Below are positions 25,911 through 36,560 of a stretch of 64,000 bases of DNA, one piece after another; position 1 is the stretch's first letter, and every line of letters starts with the position of its first letter. Location: NCBI RefSeq assembly GCF_001640805.2, contig NC_066848.1:25558144-25622143 (forward strand). The letters are read 5' to 3'. The DNA is from Lates calcarifer. Its lineage: Eukaryota; Chordata; Actinopteri; Centropomidae. The notes below the pieces were generated by a model. That model was not told the DNA's origin and made no database searches. It was given only the letters and a program-made list of their open reading frames with translations. Made by a program: the position numbers and the translations under genes.

Positions 25911-26744
25911 TCCTCTATATGTTAATTCAATTGTTGTTTGCCCTTTTCTTTAACTCAGATATTTTTCAAAGTCTTTCCTTATTTCTTGAGCTAATGTCGA
26001 TAAATGGTCAGAGTGAGTCTAAATTTAGCCCTTAAACTGAAAATAAGTAACATTTCAGGAATAGGGGTTCAATAACAGTGTTGAAGCTGTGTGATGAGAT
26101 CTCTGGATTTCAATGTACACTGTATTACCATCTTGCCAATGTTGCTTTAAAATTGGCTTTGAAGTTGAGCTGAAAAGTTCATTCTTGATGTCTGAAACAG
26201 CAGTTGACAAAACGATTTCCTCATGATCTACATACTTTTGGGCACTTTGGGGACTTCACATTTCTACTGGCTTAAAAGTTAAACTTTTGTCTCATAAATC
26301 TGTGAAAATAAGACCTAATTTCTGTAATGTATTTGGAGGGACCTTTTAAATGAACCAACTTTTTGAATCATTCTAATGTGTTCAATCTTGAAAGCTGGAC
26401 TTCAAAGGGGTCTTGAGCCCTGATTCAGTTTCCCTGACATCTATTGCCAGCACAGTAGCAGAGTAGTGCTATGCTCTGCAGTAGCACAGTTTACTTGCTC
26501 TTCTCAGTAAATCTGGTTGTTATTTCCAAACTCTGTCATACCTGCTCATCTAGCATTACTCCTACTACCTATTCTCTCCACTGCAGTACAGCTGATCATC
26601 CAGAAACTGAATTCACTCACTTGGTCAACAAATTTCAGTTGGTACAGTAATTGATAATGTCTGCGTTCCATCTCACAATGTTAAGAAGTCCTTTAGATAA
26701 TATCTGGACTGACTGTGTTTTTTTCTTGTTTTGATGATTCACAG

Positions 26745-26867
26745 ATTTGGATGAGTGCCAGCTACAGGGTGTGTGTCCCAATGGAAACTGTCTGAACACC
26801 GTGGGCAGTTACAGGTGCATGTGTAAACCCGGCTATGTGCCCGACCCCACCCTCACCACATGCATAT
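26745..26867 (+). CDS. ltbp1: ltbp1 exon: first calcium-binding EGF domain
   Basis: Phase 1-1 exon after GATTCACAG and before GTAAGA. It starts [11 protein letters not shown], with the calcium ligands D-x-D-E, then N-T-V-G-S-Y in the second half, and six cysteines. QLQGVCPNG matches the first cbEGF of LTBP1 directly after the hybrid domain. The asparagine in C-L-N-T-V-G-S-Y sits at the usual Asp/Asn beta-hydroxylation position. It is isolated by introns of about 8.3 and 7.9 kb, both full of repeats. Confidence 0.94.
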
Positions 26868-29215
26868 GTAAGATCTACAATCTAACATTTTCTATCAGTT
26901 TCTTTTTCTTATCACTTTGTCATTCATTATCAATTAAACTCATAACATCCAACAGTACAGTGTCAGACTGAGCAGAAATCTTCACAGAATCACAGAAATG
27001 AATGAATTACATTTGCATGCCTATTTCGATGTGCAGATTTGCTCTTAAAAGAAACTAATGTGATCTTTCACATCACATTATGACAAAAGACATGGGAAGT
27101 ATATGTATCATTACTTCTCCCTTTCACCTGATGCAAAGTATGAGCAAGCTACTAAGGGCTGTTGATGATATGCATATAAATACAGTGCATGAATAAAAGC
27201 ATGGTGTTTATTATATCATCAGATTTCTACTTAAGCATGTGACGTAGGTCAGAACATATAGCTAAACTCAACATATCTCTCAGGAGGAAGAAGAGGAGGG
27301 AAGAGAGGAAGTAATAAAGGATAGAATGGGGAGGAACAGAGGGAAGATGTAGCTAGAAGAGCAGCAACTCATGGCTTAACATGAATAATCAGCTGTGTGG
27401 ATCATTGTTTTCCCCACATGGTAACAGGCTGTGAGCATATGTGTTCCCTGGTTTTGCAGCGTGTTTGTCAGTGTGCTGTACATGTGTGCAAAGGGGTTGG
27501 GGTGTTGGATCTTGGTTCTCTTTATATCTCATGGCTAATGAACGATAAGTGTCCATTCACCACCACCAGAGGTTGTATTAACCAAATATTTTCTATTACT
27601 GACTGAATTGTTTAAACAATGACACGAAAATCCATCATTTTGATATATTAGAACAGTGAGGGCAAAGTTCCCTTACTTCAGAACTCTGGCTGTAGAGCAC
27701 GAGTTAAGCTCTCACAATATAATTAAATTGTCCATAAGAAGTCATTTGTCCAAGGCAAATTTTGAAAAACCTAATGACAATCGCCTCTGCAACAATTTCC
27801 CCTCATCTGTTTGATTATGCTCAAGTGAGTACCCAGTTTTAAGTATGTGCGGACCAGGAGGAAGGTAAGGTTTGAGTTCAGGCTAGGCACCAACAGGTCA
27901 ATAAGTTCAGTGTAATTTCTTGTAAATGGGTTGTTCATATTTTAATTTCAATTGTCTGACTCTGAAAAATCACATTGTTCATATTTGCCTATTTAGGCAC
28001 AATAGCTGCGTTGCTTTAGTGCCCTCCACTTTTACTGTGGAAGAAAAAAAGTTTTTTTTTTTTTTTTTTTTTTTTTTACCTTAAATGCCATTAAAATGAC
28101 TCATTATCATTAAAAAGTGAAAATTAAAATAACAGGTAATAATAGATTATGATAGAATTTTTATGAGTCTGTCCATTAGACAACGAGAAAGGTCTAGCAC
28201 AATCTCTGCTCACCATCACTGATTATTCAGTGTAACTATGGACTGGACCAAAGGGTGGTGTGTAGGGCCTCAGCAAACTCAAAATGGAGGATGAGACCAA
28301 ATGGCTCCTTTTGTTCAATAGAAAAAGGAGAGTCATTGAACTAGGTGTTTCAACTTATCATGCCTAGGTGTAAAATCCTCCCAGGTACCTTGATGTCACC
28401 AGGCCAACAAGATCCAGATGTAACTCTCATTCTCTTCTCTTACCTGCTCAAGAGAGCAGTGAGGGCTTTGTTCTCATTCTCATCACATACCACAAGGAAG
28501 GAAACAATGTGTCTAACCTCCATGAGGCCTGCCTGAAGCAGAGGCCTGCACTGGACTGAACCTTGGTAGTGACACAAGAGCCTGGCCAAGAATTTGGAAG
28601 CAAGTAATTTAGCACCACCCGGTACGATACAAGGTCTGCCAGCTGAGATTACCAGCAAAAGGAGGTACAAAGCAGAGTTAGTATTATGTGGCTAACTCTG
28701 TAAGGAGAAGAAAGAAGCAACCACTGATTTGTCCAGAAACAGTCAAGCCATACAGCTGGGAAAACTGGAGTCAGTTCATCAATCTCCACTTAGAGACAGA
28801 GGTAACAGCCACCTGTTATGGGAAGTCTTTCAAACAAACAGTGAGGCAAGTTTATCATCCAGTAGATATTGTCCCCTTTGTTCTTTTCAGCCATTGATTC
28901 ATGACGCATTCACCTGTGCTCATCCCTCCAAAGGGAAGACTGGAACATTTCATGAATGTTCAGCCTCCTCTCTGCACTATCATGAGAGTGAGGACAGCTG
29001 TTCAGCCCCCATCTCTTGACCAGAAAACTGTAGCAGGTGATGCACATACCTACAGTAATGGTAGCTTAGTCTCACCTTCAGCTGAAAGAGAAATTACTTA
29101 TAGTGCTATTAGTTTTACTGCTACGTTAGCAGTTAATACTTTAATTATTACTATTATAGTACTACTACTACATACTGTATTATAGGCATCATCTTATATT
29201 TTATATGGAACCTGT
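26868..29215. other. ltbp1 intron part, no named element
   Basis: Intron with a purine-rich stretch at 27283-27360 (GGAAGAAGAGGAGGGAAGAG) and a poly-T run at 28052-28078. Nothing coding recognised. Confidence 0.6.
28052..28078. repeat. Poly-T tract
   Basis: About 26 consecutive T residues, perhaps the reverse of a retroelement A-tail, with no recognisable head beside it. Confidence 0.95.
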
Positions 29216-29485
29216 ATTCTCTACCACCCCCACCCCTCGTACCCAACCGGTCGAGGCAGATGGCCGCCCACCCTGAGTCCGGTTCTGCTCAAGGTTTCTG
29301 CCTCTTAAAAGGAGGTTTTCCTTGCCACTGTTGCCTAGTGCTTGCTCATGGTGGGATTTGTTGGGTCTCTCTGTAAATACCTATTTTAAAGAGTATGGTC
29401 TAGACCTGCTCTATATGAAAAGTGCCTTGAGATGACTTTTGTTGTGATTTGGCGCTATATAAATAAAATTGAATTGAATTGAAAG
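29216..29485 (+). mobile_element. Common teleost retroelement 3' segment
   Basis: Contains CCGGTCGAGGCAGATGGCCG, AAGGTTTCTGCCTCTTAAAA, CTTGCTCATGGTGGGATTTG and a GGCGCTATATAAATAAAATT tail followed by GAATT repeats. I know this as a very abundant interspersed sequence in fish genomes, with a non-LTR style 3' tail. A partial copy follows at 30407-30510. Confidence 0.75.
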
Positions 29486-30250
29486 GAAGGAAGTGCTTGA
29501 GCTGATAGCTAAGTACATTGAATATTTTGATCCAAACATTTTGATCACCACATTAATATTTACTTTAATGAACTAAACCACAACCTTTCCCACAACCACA
29601 TTCCCGTTGTTAGCATCCCATTACAACAGACGTTTGAGGCATGTGTACTTTCTGGACAGGAATGCAGGCTTAGAAGAAAACTCCTTGTCCTTGCAAAACG
29701 TTCATCCATGTGTATGTACTCACATTACACTTGTGTCAAGGTAAACCCTCAATGCAGGAAATAAGGAAGATGATGCATATACCTCTGCATGCCTGCTCAA
29801 ACACCAAAGCATCACACAGGCCTCAAAAGATCATCCTCACAACAGATCAAAGACAGGTGCCAAATGGCCACATTGGGACACTGAGCACAACTGCCACGTC
29901 CAACATATAGGTAGGTATGCACACCTTAGAAGCTGTAGGAAGCCATACTAACAATTCTGACCCAGACATATGACCTTACAAAGGCAGTAATACATGTTCT
30001 TATCCAGCATAAACTAAAGATATCACATGCACTCTAGTGCCAAATGCTCAGTAGGTTAATGAACCAGCCAGATGTTACAACTTGAATCAGCTCATAAATG
30101 AACTTTTAAGTATGGGCTATACATTGTGCATATCGAGTGGAATACTGACACCAAAGGGATATGTAGGGCCTCAATGATTTACTTGTATCTTTAATCCCTC
30201 GTTGTATCACTGTATTTCCTATGACCTGATGTAGTTAGGATTACTGAAGT

Positions 30251-30400
30251 AGGGTGCCCCGATGGCCGAATGGTTAGGGCGTGTACCACATGGGCCTCGG
30301 TGCCCTGAGCAGCTGGACCCCGGTTTGATCTTTGCTGCATGTCATTCCCTTTCTCTCTCTCCCCATTTCCTGTCTGTCTTGACTGTCCTATCTAATACCT
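30251..30400 (+). mobile_element. tRNA-derived SINE
   Basis: The head GTGCCCCGATGGCCGAATGG, then TTAGGGCGTGTACCACATGG, keeps a clear tRNA A-box, followed by CCCTGAGCAGCTGGACCCCG and a weaker B-box (GGTTTGATC). The body is CTCTCTCTCCCCATTTCCTG. It is joined directly to a fragment of the sequence at 29216-29485. Confidence 0.85.
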
Positions 30401-30406
30401 CTGCTC

Positions 30407-30510
30407 AAGGTTTCTGCCTCTTAAAAGGAAGTTTTTCCTTGCCACAGTCGCCTAGTGCTTGCTCATGGTGGGATCTGTTGGGTTTCTCTCTGTAAATTTT
30501 ATAAGATAAA
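30407..30510 (+). repeat. Fragment of the 29216-type retroelement
   Basis: GCTCAAGGTTTCTGCCTCTT, TTCCTTGCCACAGTCGCCTA and TTGCTCATGGTGGGATCTG repeat the body of the copy at 29216-29485, but both ends are missing. Confidence 0.8.
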
Positions 30511-31189
30511 GTAAGTAAACAACTCCAGTAAGAGCATTCTGGAGACAGGAGTAGCATAACAAAGATTTTCAATAATCTGTGTGACCATAAGTATTTGCTA
30601 GCTAGCTCAAAATGCTATTGTGAATATAATTGTGGTTGACTAGTGGTGGTATGTTGGCTAATGTGTTAGCCATTAGGTTGCTAGCTGCAGTGGGCCACCA
30701 ACTACCAAGGACAGATCTTTTTTGCTAGGACATGTGGATGACCTGTGCTGTGCCACTTTCTTATGTGACTGTAACTCAAGGCCATTTTCCATGTACCCAG
30801 TAGAGCATGCTTTAATTGATCATGCATGATCTTGTCAACATGGCCTTCCCCTGCTGACCCACATTATTATTGTCCCACTTGGTTGCACGCCTGACTGGTC
30901 CAACCTGTGACTGTCTCCTCTCTCCAATTAAAGTGCACTAAACTCATGGTTTACAACATGTGTGACTGTACTGGCAACCACCAAGCAGTATTTTTAAAGT
31001 CTTGCTGTGCTGAACTACACTTGAACTTGTAACTGAGTCTCTTTTGTTTGGAATTTTGTTTTCCTTTTTGTACTTTTAGAACTTCTTCACATTAGAAACT
31101 TTTTTTCTGTCAAGCCCTGATCAGACTTTTATTACAAAGCAGTGCAGTGTATTTGTCACCGACCTAGTGGTTGCTCTCAACAATCAACA

Positions 31190-32150
31190 GTTTTTTGTTC
31201 TTTGGCTCTGACCCAGAAAATTTAGAGACTGTTTGTGTCCAACCACTCGTTAAAAAATCTGGCCTTGATCCACCAGAATGCAACAATTGCAGACCAATTT
31301 CAAAATGACATTTTATGGCAAAACTCCCTGAGAAGCTGGTCTCCCTTCAACCCCTCAAAACACTGACACAAAAAATGTATGAAACATTTCAGTTAGGGTT
31401 TAAACAGCATCACTGTACTGAGACTGTACTTATTAGAGTGACAAATGATATTTTAACAACACGGAAGTCATATTGTTCATATTTGACAAATCAGAAATTT
31501 TTTGTTTCTATTGGTGACTACTTCTCCCCTCCCTCTTAAGTAAACTGTGGATTCCTTCTAAGGTTGGTTCTTGGACTGATTTTATTTTTGCTGTATATGG
31601 TCCCGCTTGGCCACATTATACATAGACATAAAATTCCATTCCACTGCTATGCTGATGACATGCACCTGTATCTCCCAGTAAAGCCTACCTGAACACCAAA
31701 GCTCTTCAATCTTACAAACTGTCAAATATCAAATTTAAAAATGTTATGACAGTGAATTATCTTACTTTTGGTCCTGACAATCTTAAGTATTGAGTCCTCT
31801 CATGGTCCTTTATCCACTAATGTTAAAGCAACTCAGGAACCTGGGTGTGCTCTTTGATACCAACCTCAATTGAACTATCTTTCATGCATTTTATTTATTT
31901 ATCATTTTATTTCCTTGCAGTTTTATTATTTCAATGATCTTTTTACAGGTATAAATAAGAAATTAGACTTCAAGTTGTACAAAATGCAGGGACAAGACTT
32001 CTAACAATAATCAAGAAAAGACAACACATAAAATCGATTTTAATGACTTTACACTGACTACCCATTCAACCTTGAGTGAATGTTTGTGCCAAATGTAATA
32101 AAATTCCCACTGCCCCCTTGATGCCACCCATGAAATGATGTGGAGGGACA
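31190..32150 (+). pseudogene. Degraded L2-like LINE reverse transcriptase
   Basis: Pieces of an RT appear in changing frames: N-C-R-P-I-S near 31284, LPEKLVSLQPL near 31324, FQLGFKQHHCTETVLIRVTN near 31390, the catalytic-type Y-A-D-D within HCYADDMHLYLP near 31641, and LQVVQNAGTRLLTIIKKRQH near 31970. The order fits an L2/Maui-like element with much internal loss. Many stops and shifts make it inactive. Confidence 0.82.
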
Positions 32151-32155
32151 GGGTT

Positions 32156-32860
32156 TCAGACAATCTTATACAATCCAACAAGCTTTACGTCTGCGATATC
32201 TTTGAGGACTTGTCCGTATTTTGTTCTGTTCTCTTTACCGAAATCTTGATCTGACAGTGACTCCTTTATAATGAAAAGCATACAGTACTGACACAGCATA
32301 ATGCTGCAACCACTATGCTGTTTTTTGAAACTTTGGTATACAGCTTGAAGACTAAAGAGCTTAATTTTTGTCTCATCAAACCACAAAAACATTTTCCTCA
32401 TGCTCTCACAGTCTCTTAAGTGCAGTTTGGCAGACTCCAGCTTAGCTGTCATCTGCCTTTTACTCAGGAGTGGCTCCATCTACTCTCTGCCATAAAGACC
32501 AGCCTGGCATAATGATGCAGGGATAGCTTTCCTTCTAGCAGGTTTGTCCCATTTATTTAGACCAACCCTGTAGTAAGAGGGTATTGATTTCTTGGTTACC
32601 AGCCTAATCAAGGCCTTACTTGCCTATTTAATCATGTTGGCTAGATGGCCTACTGTAGGAAGAGTCCTCTGGTTTCAGACTTCTTCCATTTCAGAATAAT
32701 GGAGTTTACTTTGCTACTGGGAACTTTAAATGTCGAAAATGTGTTTATGCCTTTCACCAGGACTATGCCTTCATGCAACTCCTTTTCTGGAGGTCTCTTT
32801 TGCATTTTATGTCTATGTTAAGGCATTATATATTTATTTCCTTTCTAAATCACAGTGGAT
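32156..32860 (-). pseudogene. Degraded Tc1-like transposase
   Basis: The minus strand reads EPLLSKRQMTAKLESAKLHL, then M-F-L-W-F-D-E-T-K-I-K-L-F, which matches the N-V-L-W-S-D-E-T-K-I-E-L-F motif with the first catalytic Asp of Tc1 transposases. Farther upstream, fragments such as LQKRSCMKA and THFRHLKFPVAK fit the N-terminal half in other frames. The later catalytic residues are not visible. It directly abuts the LINE at 31190-32150, and terminal repeats were not found. Confidence 0.68.
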
Positions 32861-33524
32861 TCTACTCATGTATGGAGTCACCTCATTGATGATCAAAGGG
32901 AAGTGACTTGTTTGGCTCACAACACATTTCTTTGATTAAAAAATTAAGAATAGTCAGTGAATTAAAGCATGACACTCCATTGCATGGATGACCCTGAATT
33001 AGATGTGGTCGCTAGATGCCATGATGGTTCTATGACAGATATTGAGTGGAATTCTTATATTGCATATCTCATATGTTGTGCATATGTCATGAAGATCTCA
33101 GATTTGTAGCAAATGACATGAACATATCTGCTCAATAAGATAATTTTGGGTGCAGAATGGTTGAACAGTTGTTTCATATGGTTTTAGAAATAGGAAAAGC
33201 CTGGTAGGAAAGACCTGGTTCATGCCTTACAGAGCGATAGTGAACTAATTTTCATTCTGGAGATTTCAACTGGTTATTATAATATTGGCCTTGTGTCCAT
33301 TTGATGTTCTGGGACTGGTCATTTGACCTTTGAGCTTATTATACATCTCCCTGATGTACTAATAGCTTGTCTGGAGTTAAAGAAGACTGTTTCCTGTCTT
33401 TCCGAGTTTGTGTTCTGGTCGTAACTTTGAGTGTCCTTACTGTGACCTATTCTGTCTTTGGTGTCTAGTGTATGTCTGTTACATATCCCCCATTATGAGC
33501 TCTTTTATGACTGGCCATCCACTA

Positions 33525-33700
33525 CAATACTGTAGAATAAGTGACTATCCCTATTCAGCTGTTGGCTCACTAGCATTTGCAACAAAATTTGCAAAACATG
33601 CACACATCTGGATACTGCACATAACCACTGTGTGTGGGTGTTTGAGTGTATATCAGTTTGCTTAACTTTCTATATTATGAATAATACAGCACTTAAACAG
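33525..33700. repeat. Diverged repeat A, copy 1
   Basis: CTCACTAGCATTTGCAACAA and TTTGAGTGTATATCAGTTTG recur in changed form at 36127-36300 (CTCACTAGCCTTTGCAACAA, TTTGAGTGAAAACCAATTTG), with TGTAGAATAA before and TAATGAA-like sequence after. Similar length and order show two copies of one element or a local duplication. Confidence 0.75.
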
Positions 33701-34097
33701 CATGCATGGCTTCAACTAGCATTTTAGTACATTCCTGTCATTCCTGTCATGTGCAATCTGATTATTTGTTGCACAAACAGGAATTAAATATTAGGTATTG
33801 TGTGTGAAAACTGTAAGACTTGGAAAGTACAAACAAAGCCAAACTCTCCTACATGCTTTAATCTGAGCTAGTGTTTGATAGTGCATGAAGTATTGGCATG
33901 AAAACAGATTTTTTTTTTCCTGCAACATGTCTGTGCTTTGTAGTGTATGAATGTGTGCCTATGTTTTGGGTCAGCTTTAACTGTTTAGATGTTGTTTGTG
34001 TGCCACATAAAGTGCTTACCTGACTTCTCACTGTAAAATTTATATTTTTCTTTATGCACTCTGGGGTTGTTTTAGAAAAGGTTTAGACTGTGATTAA

Positions 34098-34602
34098 AGG
34101 GGCAATGTGTAAGAATTTACCAACTGTTGAATTGATACCCTTAATAAAAAGGGTGCATTATATTACCAGAAAGCTAGCGTGTCCACCCCTATCATAAAAA
34201 ACAAGGAAATGCATTGTTTGGTCCTCCCCTGTGGCATGGTCAGACTGGCCATCAGATATACTGGGACATATCACATGAGGATTGTCATTGGATGAAAAGA
34301 GGGTGGCTGCAACACAGGTTCACAGCCTATTTGCAGTCACTACTTCTTCATCCTTTCATGTTGGACTAAGGGCTGACTCCACACTACTGTGACTCACTAT
34401 TGCCCCTAGATGTACAAAGTGATATTATGTGACAGGGCAGGCAAGGGCTAGCTGGTTAGCCTGCCAACTTCAGTACATATCTCTGCAACACAATACATAG
34501 GTGACATTGACTCAAAACTGTTATTTCTTCATATTCTGTGACTAACCTTAATTTTTGAATGTTTTAAACTGAAATACATATTACATATTACATATTGCCC
34601 CT
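34098..34602. mobile_element. 505-bp MITE with TTAA target duplication
   Basis: TTAA stands at 34094-34097 and 34603-34606. Between them the left end AGGGGCAATGTGTAA pairs with the right end, whose reverse complement is AGGGGCAATATGTAA: 14 of 15 bases match. There is no coding sequence. TTAA duplication is the mark of piggyBac-type transposons, so it is best read as a non-autonomous piggyBac-like element. A three-base duplication of another superfamily fits less well. Confidence 0.8.
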
Positions 34603-34772
34603 TTAACACAAATTTGTACAGGTAAGAAGGGAATGTTGCTTTGGTGAAGGGGACCTCTTTATTTCTTCTGTCTGTCCTCTTTTTCCCCCATGTATATGTC
34701 TCCTACACTCTGGTGCACCACTTCTACGCCTCCCCCTCCTCCTCTTTGTCCACCTCCTGCACACCTCTTCAG

Positions 34773-34940
34773 CCAGCACGCCTGCCATCCAAGAGGAGAA
34801 GGGGGCTTGCTTCCGTTTGGTGAGCTCAGGGAAGCAGTGTTTGCACCCAGTTTCTGCTCAGCTGAGCAAACAGCTCTGCTGCTGCAGTGTGGGCAAAGCC
34901 TGGGGCCCTCATTGCGACAAATGCCCCCCTCCAGGAACAG
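34773..34940 (+). CDS. ltbp1: ltbp1 exon: TB (8-Cys) domain before the hinge
   Basis: Phase 1-1 exon between CACCTCTTCAG and GTAAGG. After a short lead, A-I-Q-E-E-K-G-A-C, it reads [11 protein letters not shown], then [19 protein letters not shown]. The CCC triplet marks a TB domain; the eighth cysteine (EICPGG) comes from the next exon. This TB has no two-residue insertion between its sixth and seventh cysteines (CDKC). LTBP TB domains without that insertion do not bind LAP, so this one probably does not. The acceptor is about 170 bp downstream of a TTAA-flanked mobile element. Confidence 0.93.
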
Positions 34941-35129
34941 GTAAGGCCCCCAGCCATGTCAGACATTTATCCTGTCTCAATGAAAACTAAAGGCCCAAAA
35001 CATTGTTTCTCGTACTTGGATAGCATACCATGCCAAACACAATTCCAAAATCTTAAGTTTGGCCTTGCAAATCAGCACATGTATACCTCAGTGCATCTCA
35101 TGCAGTTGAGGCACTCAGCTCTGTCCAGT

Positions 35130-35270
35130 TTATCACCATCCTGCAGGACTTTGTTCCTCCTTAACAAGCAACAAGAGTAGAGGAGGAGTTCTAATGTTAG
35201 CAGTATTGCTCTAGATAGCAATGTTGGTCTGTCCTCTTTCTGACCCAGCAATTGTTGCACCAATCACAAC
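35130..35270. repeat. Diverged repeat B, copy 1
   Basis: CTGCAGGACTTTGTTCCTCC followed by TTAACAAGCAACAAGAGTAG recurs at 36299-36349 (CTGCAGGACTTTGTTCCTCC, then TTAACAAGTCACAAGAGTAG). Confidence 0.75.
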
Positions 35271-35799
35271 AGCATGCCATCCCAGTGTTGATTTTGAACA
35301 TTTCCAAATTTTTTAAAATGGTGGTCACAAAGTTTTAGTTAGTCTCTTTAGACACAATAGTCCTGCCTCCAGCCCCTGATGTTAATGGTTGTAGGTTCTA
35401 GGCTCTTCTCCTCTTTGGCTATTGAAATGTGAACAACTGGTTTGAGATTAGGCAGCAGCTCCAAACTGGTCCTTGAACTACCTTGGTGGAAAAGGAGTAA
35501 GACAGTGCTGCTGGTGTGGCTGTAGACTCTTTGTCTTGTTATATTTCTGTTTGGGAATATATTAGCATTGACACACAAAGTGTAAATTACTTCAGATACT
35601 CACAGGGGTGTTTCTTATCTTTGGACAGGAATAGGCTAGCTGTTTTCCTGCCTTTAGGTTTATGCTGAGCTAGACTAACCAAGTCCTGACTCTAACTGCA
35701 AACCTAGCAAACACAGACACAAGAGTGATGTCAATTTCCTCATCTCACTCATAAAAATTTGTAATGAGGTTCTACTATAATACTGATTAGTACCACAAG

Positions 35800-35965
35800 C
35801 TGGTGCCTATCTCTGTTTTGATGTGTATGGATGATTGCACCCTGCAATGGACTTGCGATCTGTTCATGGTGTACTGTAATGTCAGCTAGAATAGGCTACA
35901 GGCCCCCCACGACCCTTAACGGATAAGCAATATAGTTAATGAATGAATGAATGGATGATTGTGTG
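35800..35965 (+). repeat. Fragment of dispersed repeat ending GGATAAGCAATATAG
   Basis: CCTGCAATGGACTTGCGATC, TCAGCTAGAATAGGCTACAG and GACCCTTAACGGATAAGCAA match the 3' half of the longer repeat at 42080-42455. It ends in (GAAT)n. Confidence 0.75.
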
Positions 35966-36126
35966 GTGCACACTTAACAGCAGTACTGATCTGATTGACA
36001 TCCACCAGATTAAAATCTGCTCTGTAACAAGTCGGCACTGGTTATGATTAGTATATTCTACTGTTCATGTATAACAGGGAAGTGTAGTGCTGTAGAGACC
36101 TGGCATTGTATGGTCAATGTTAATAT

Positions 36127-36350
36127 TGTAGAATAAATTGGCAGTGTGGATATCCCCATTCAGATGTTGTCGGTTGACTCACTAGCCTTTGCAACAAAAT
36201 GTGCGAAACACGGATACATCTCAATACTGAACATGACCATTGTATGTCTGTTTGAGTGAAAACCAATTTGCTTTACTTTTTATATAATGAACAACAATCA
36301 CTGCAGGACTTTGTTCCTCCTTGAAGTTAACAAGTCACAAGAGTAGAGGA
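36127..36350. repeat. Diverged repeats A and B joined, copy 2
   Basis: The first 170 bp repeat the segment at 33525-33700 and the last 50 bp repeat the segment near 35138. At those earlier sites the two parts lie 1.5 kb apart, while here they are contiguous. Confidence 0.75.
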
Positions 36351-36409
36351 ATTAAGTACCAATTATCTAGTGTGTGAAGTATTATAAAAGTTTTAACCAT
36401 GTAAACAGT

Positions 36410-36560
36410 ATTCTGGTCAAAATTTCAATTATCCAGTACTTTGGTTTATGACCAAATACTTGCTTCACTAATGACTTTCCCATCAGCCTAAGCTGCACTT
36501 TTTGGTTAATGCTAATTAGGAAATATTAGCATGATAACATGCCAAGCTAAAATGGTGGAC
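36410..36560 (+). repeat. Old dispersed repeat, copy 3
   Basis: CCAGTACTTTGGTTTATGACC and the text after it repeat the 18790 region. The following intron up to 39629 has a poly-A run at 37571-37592 and nothing else I recognise. Confidence 0.6.
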
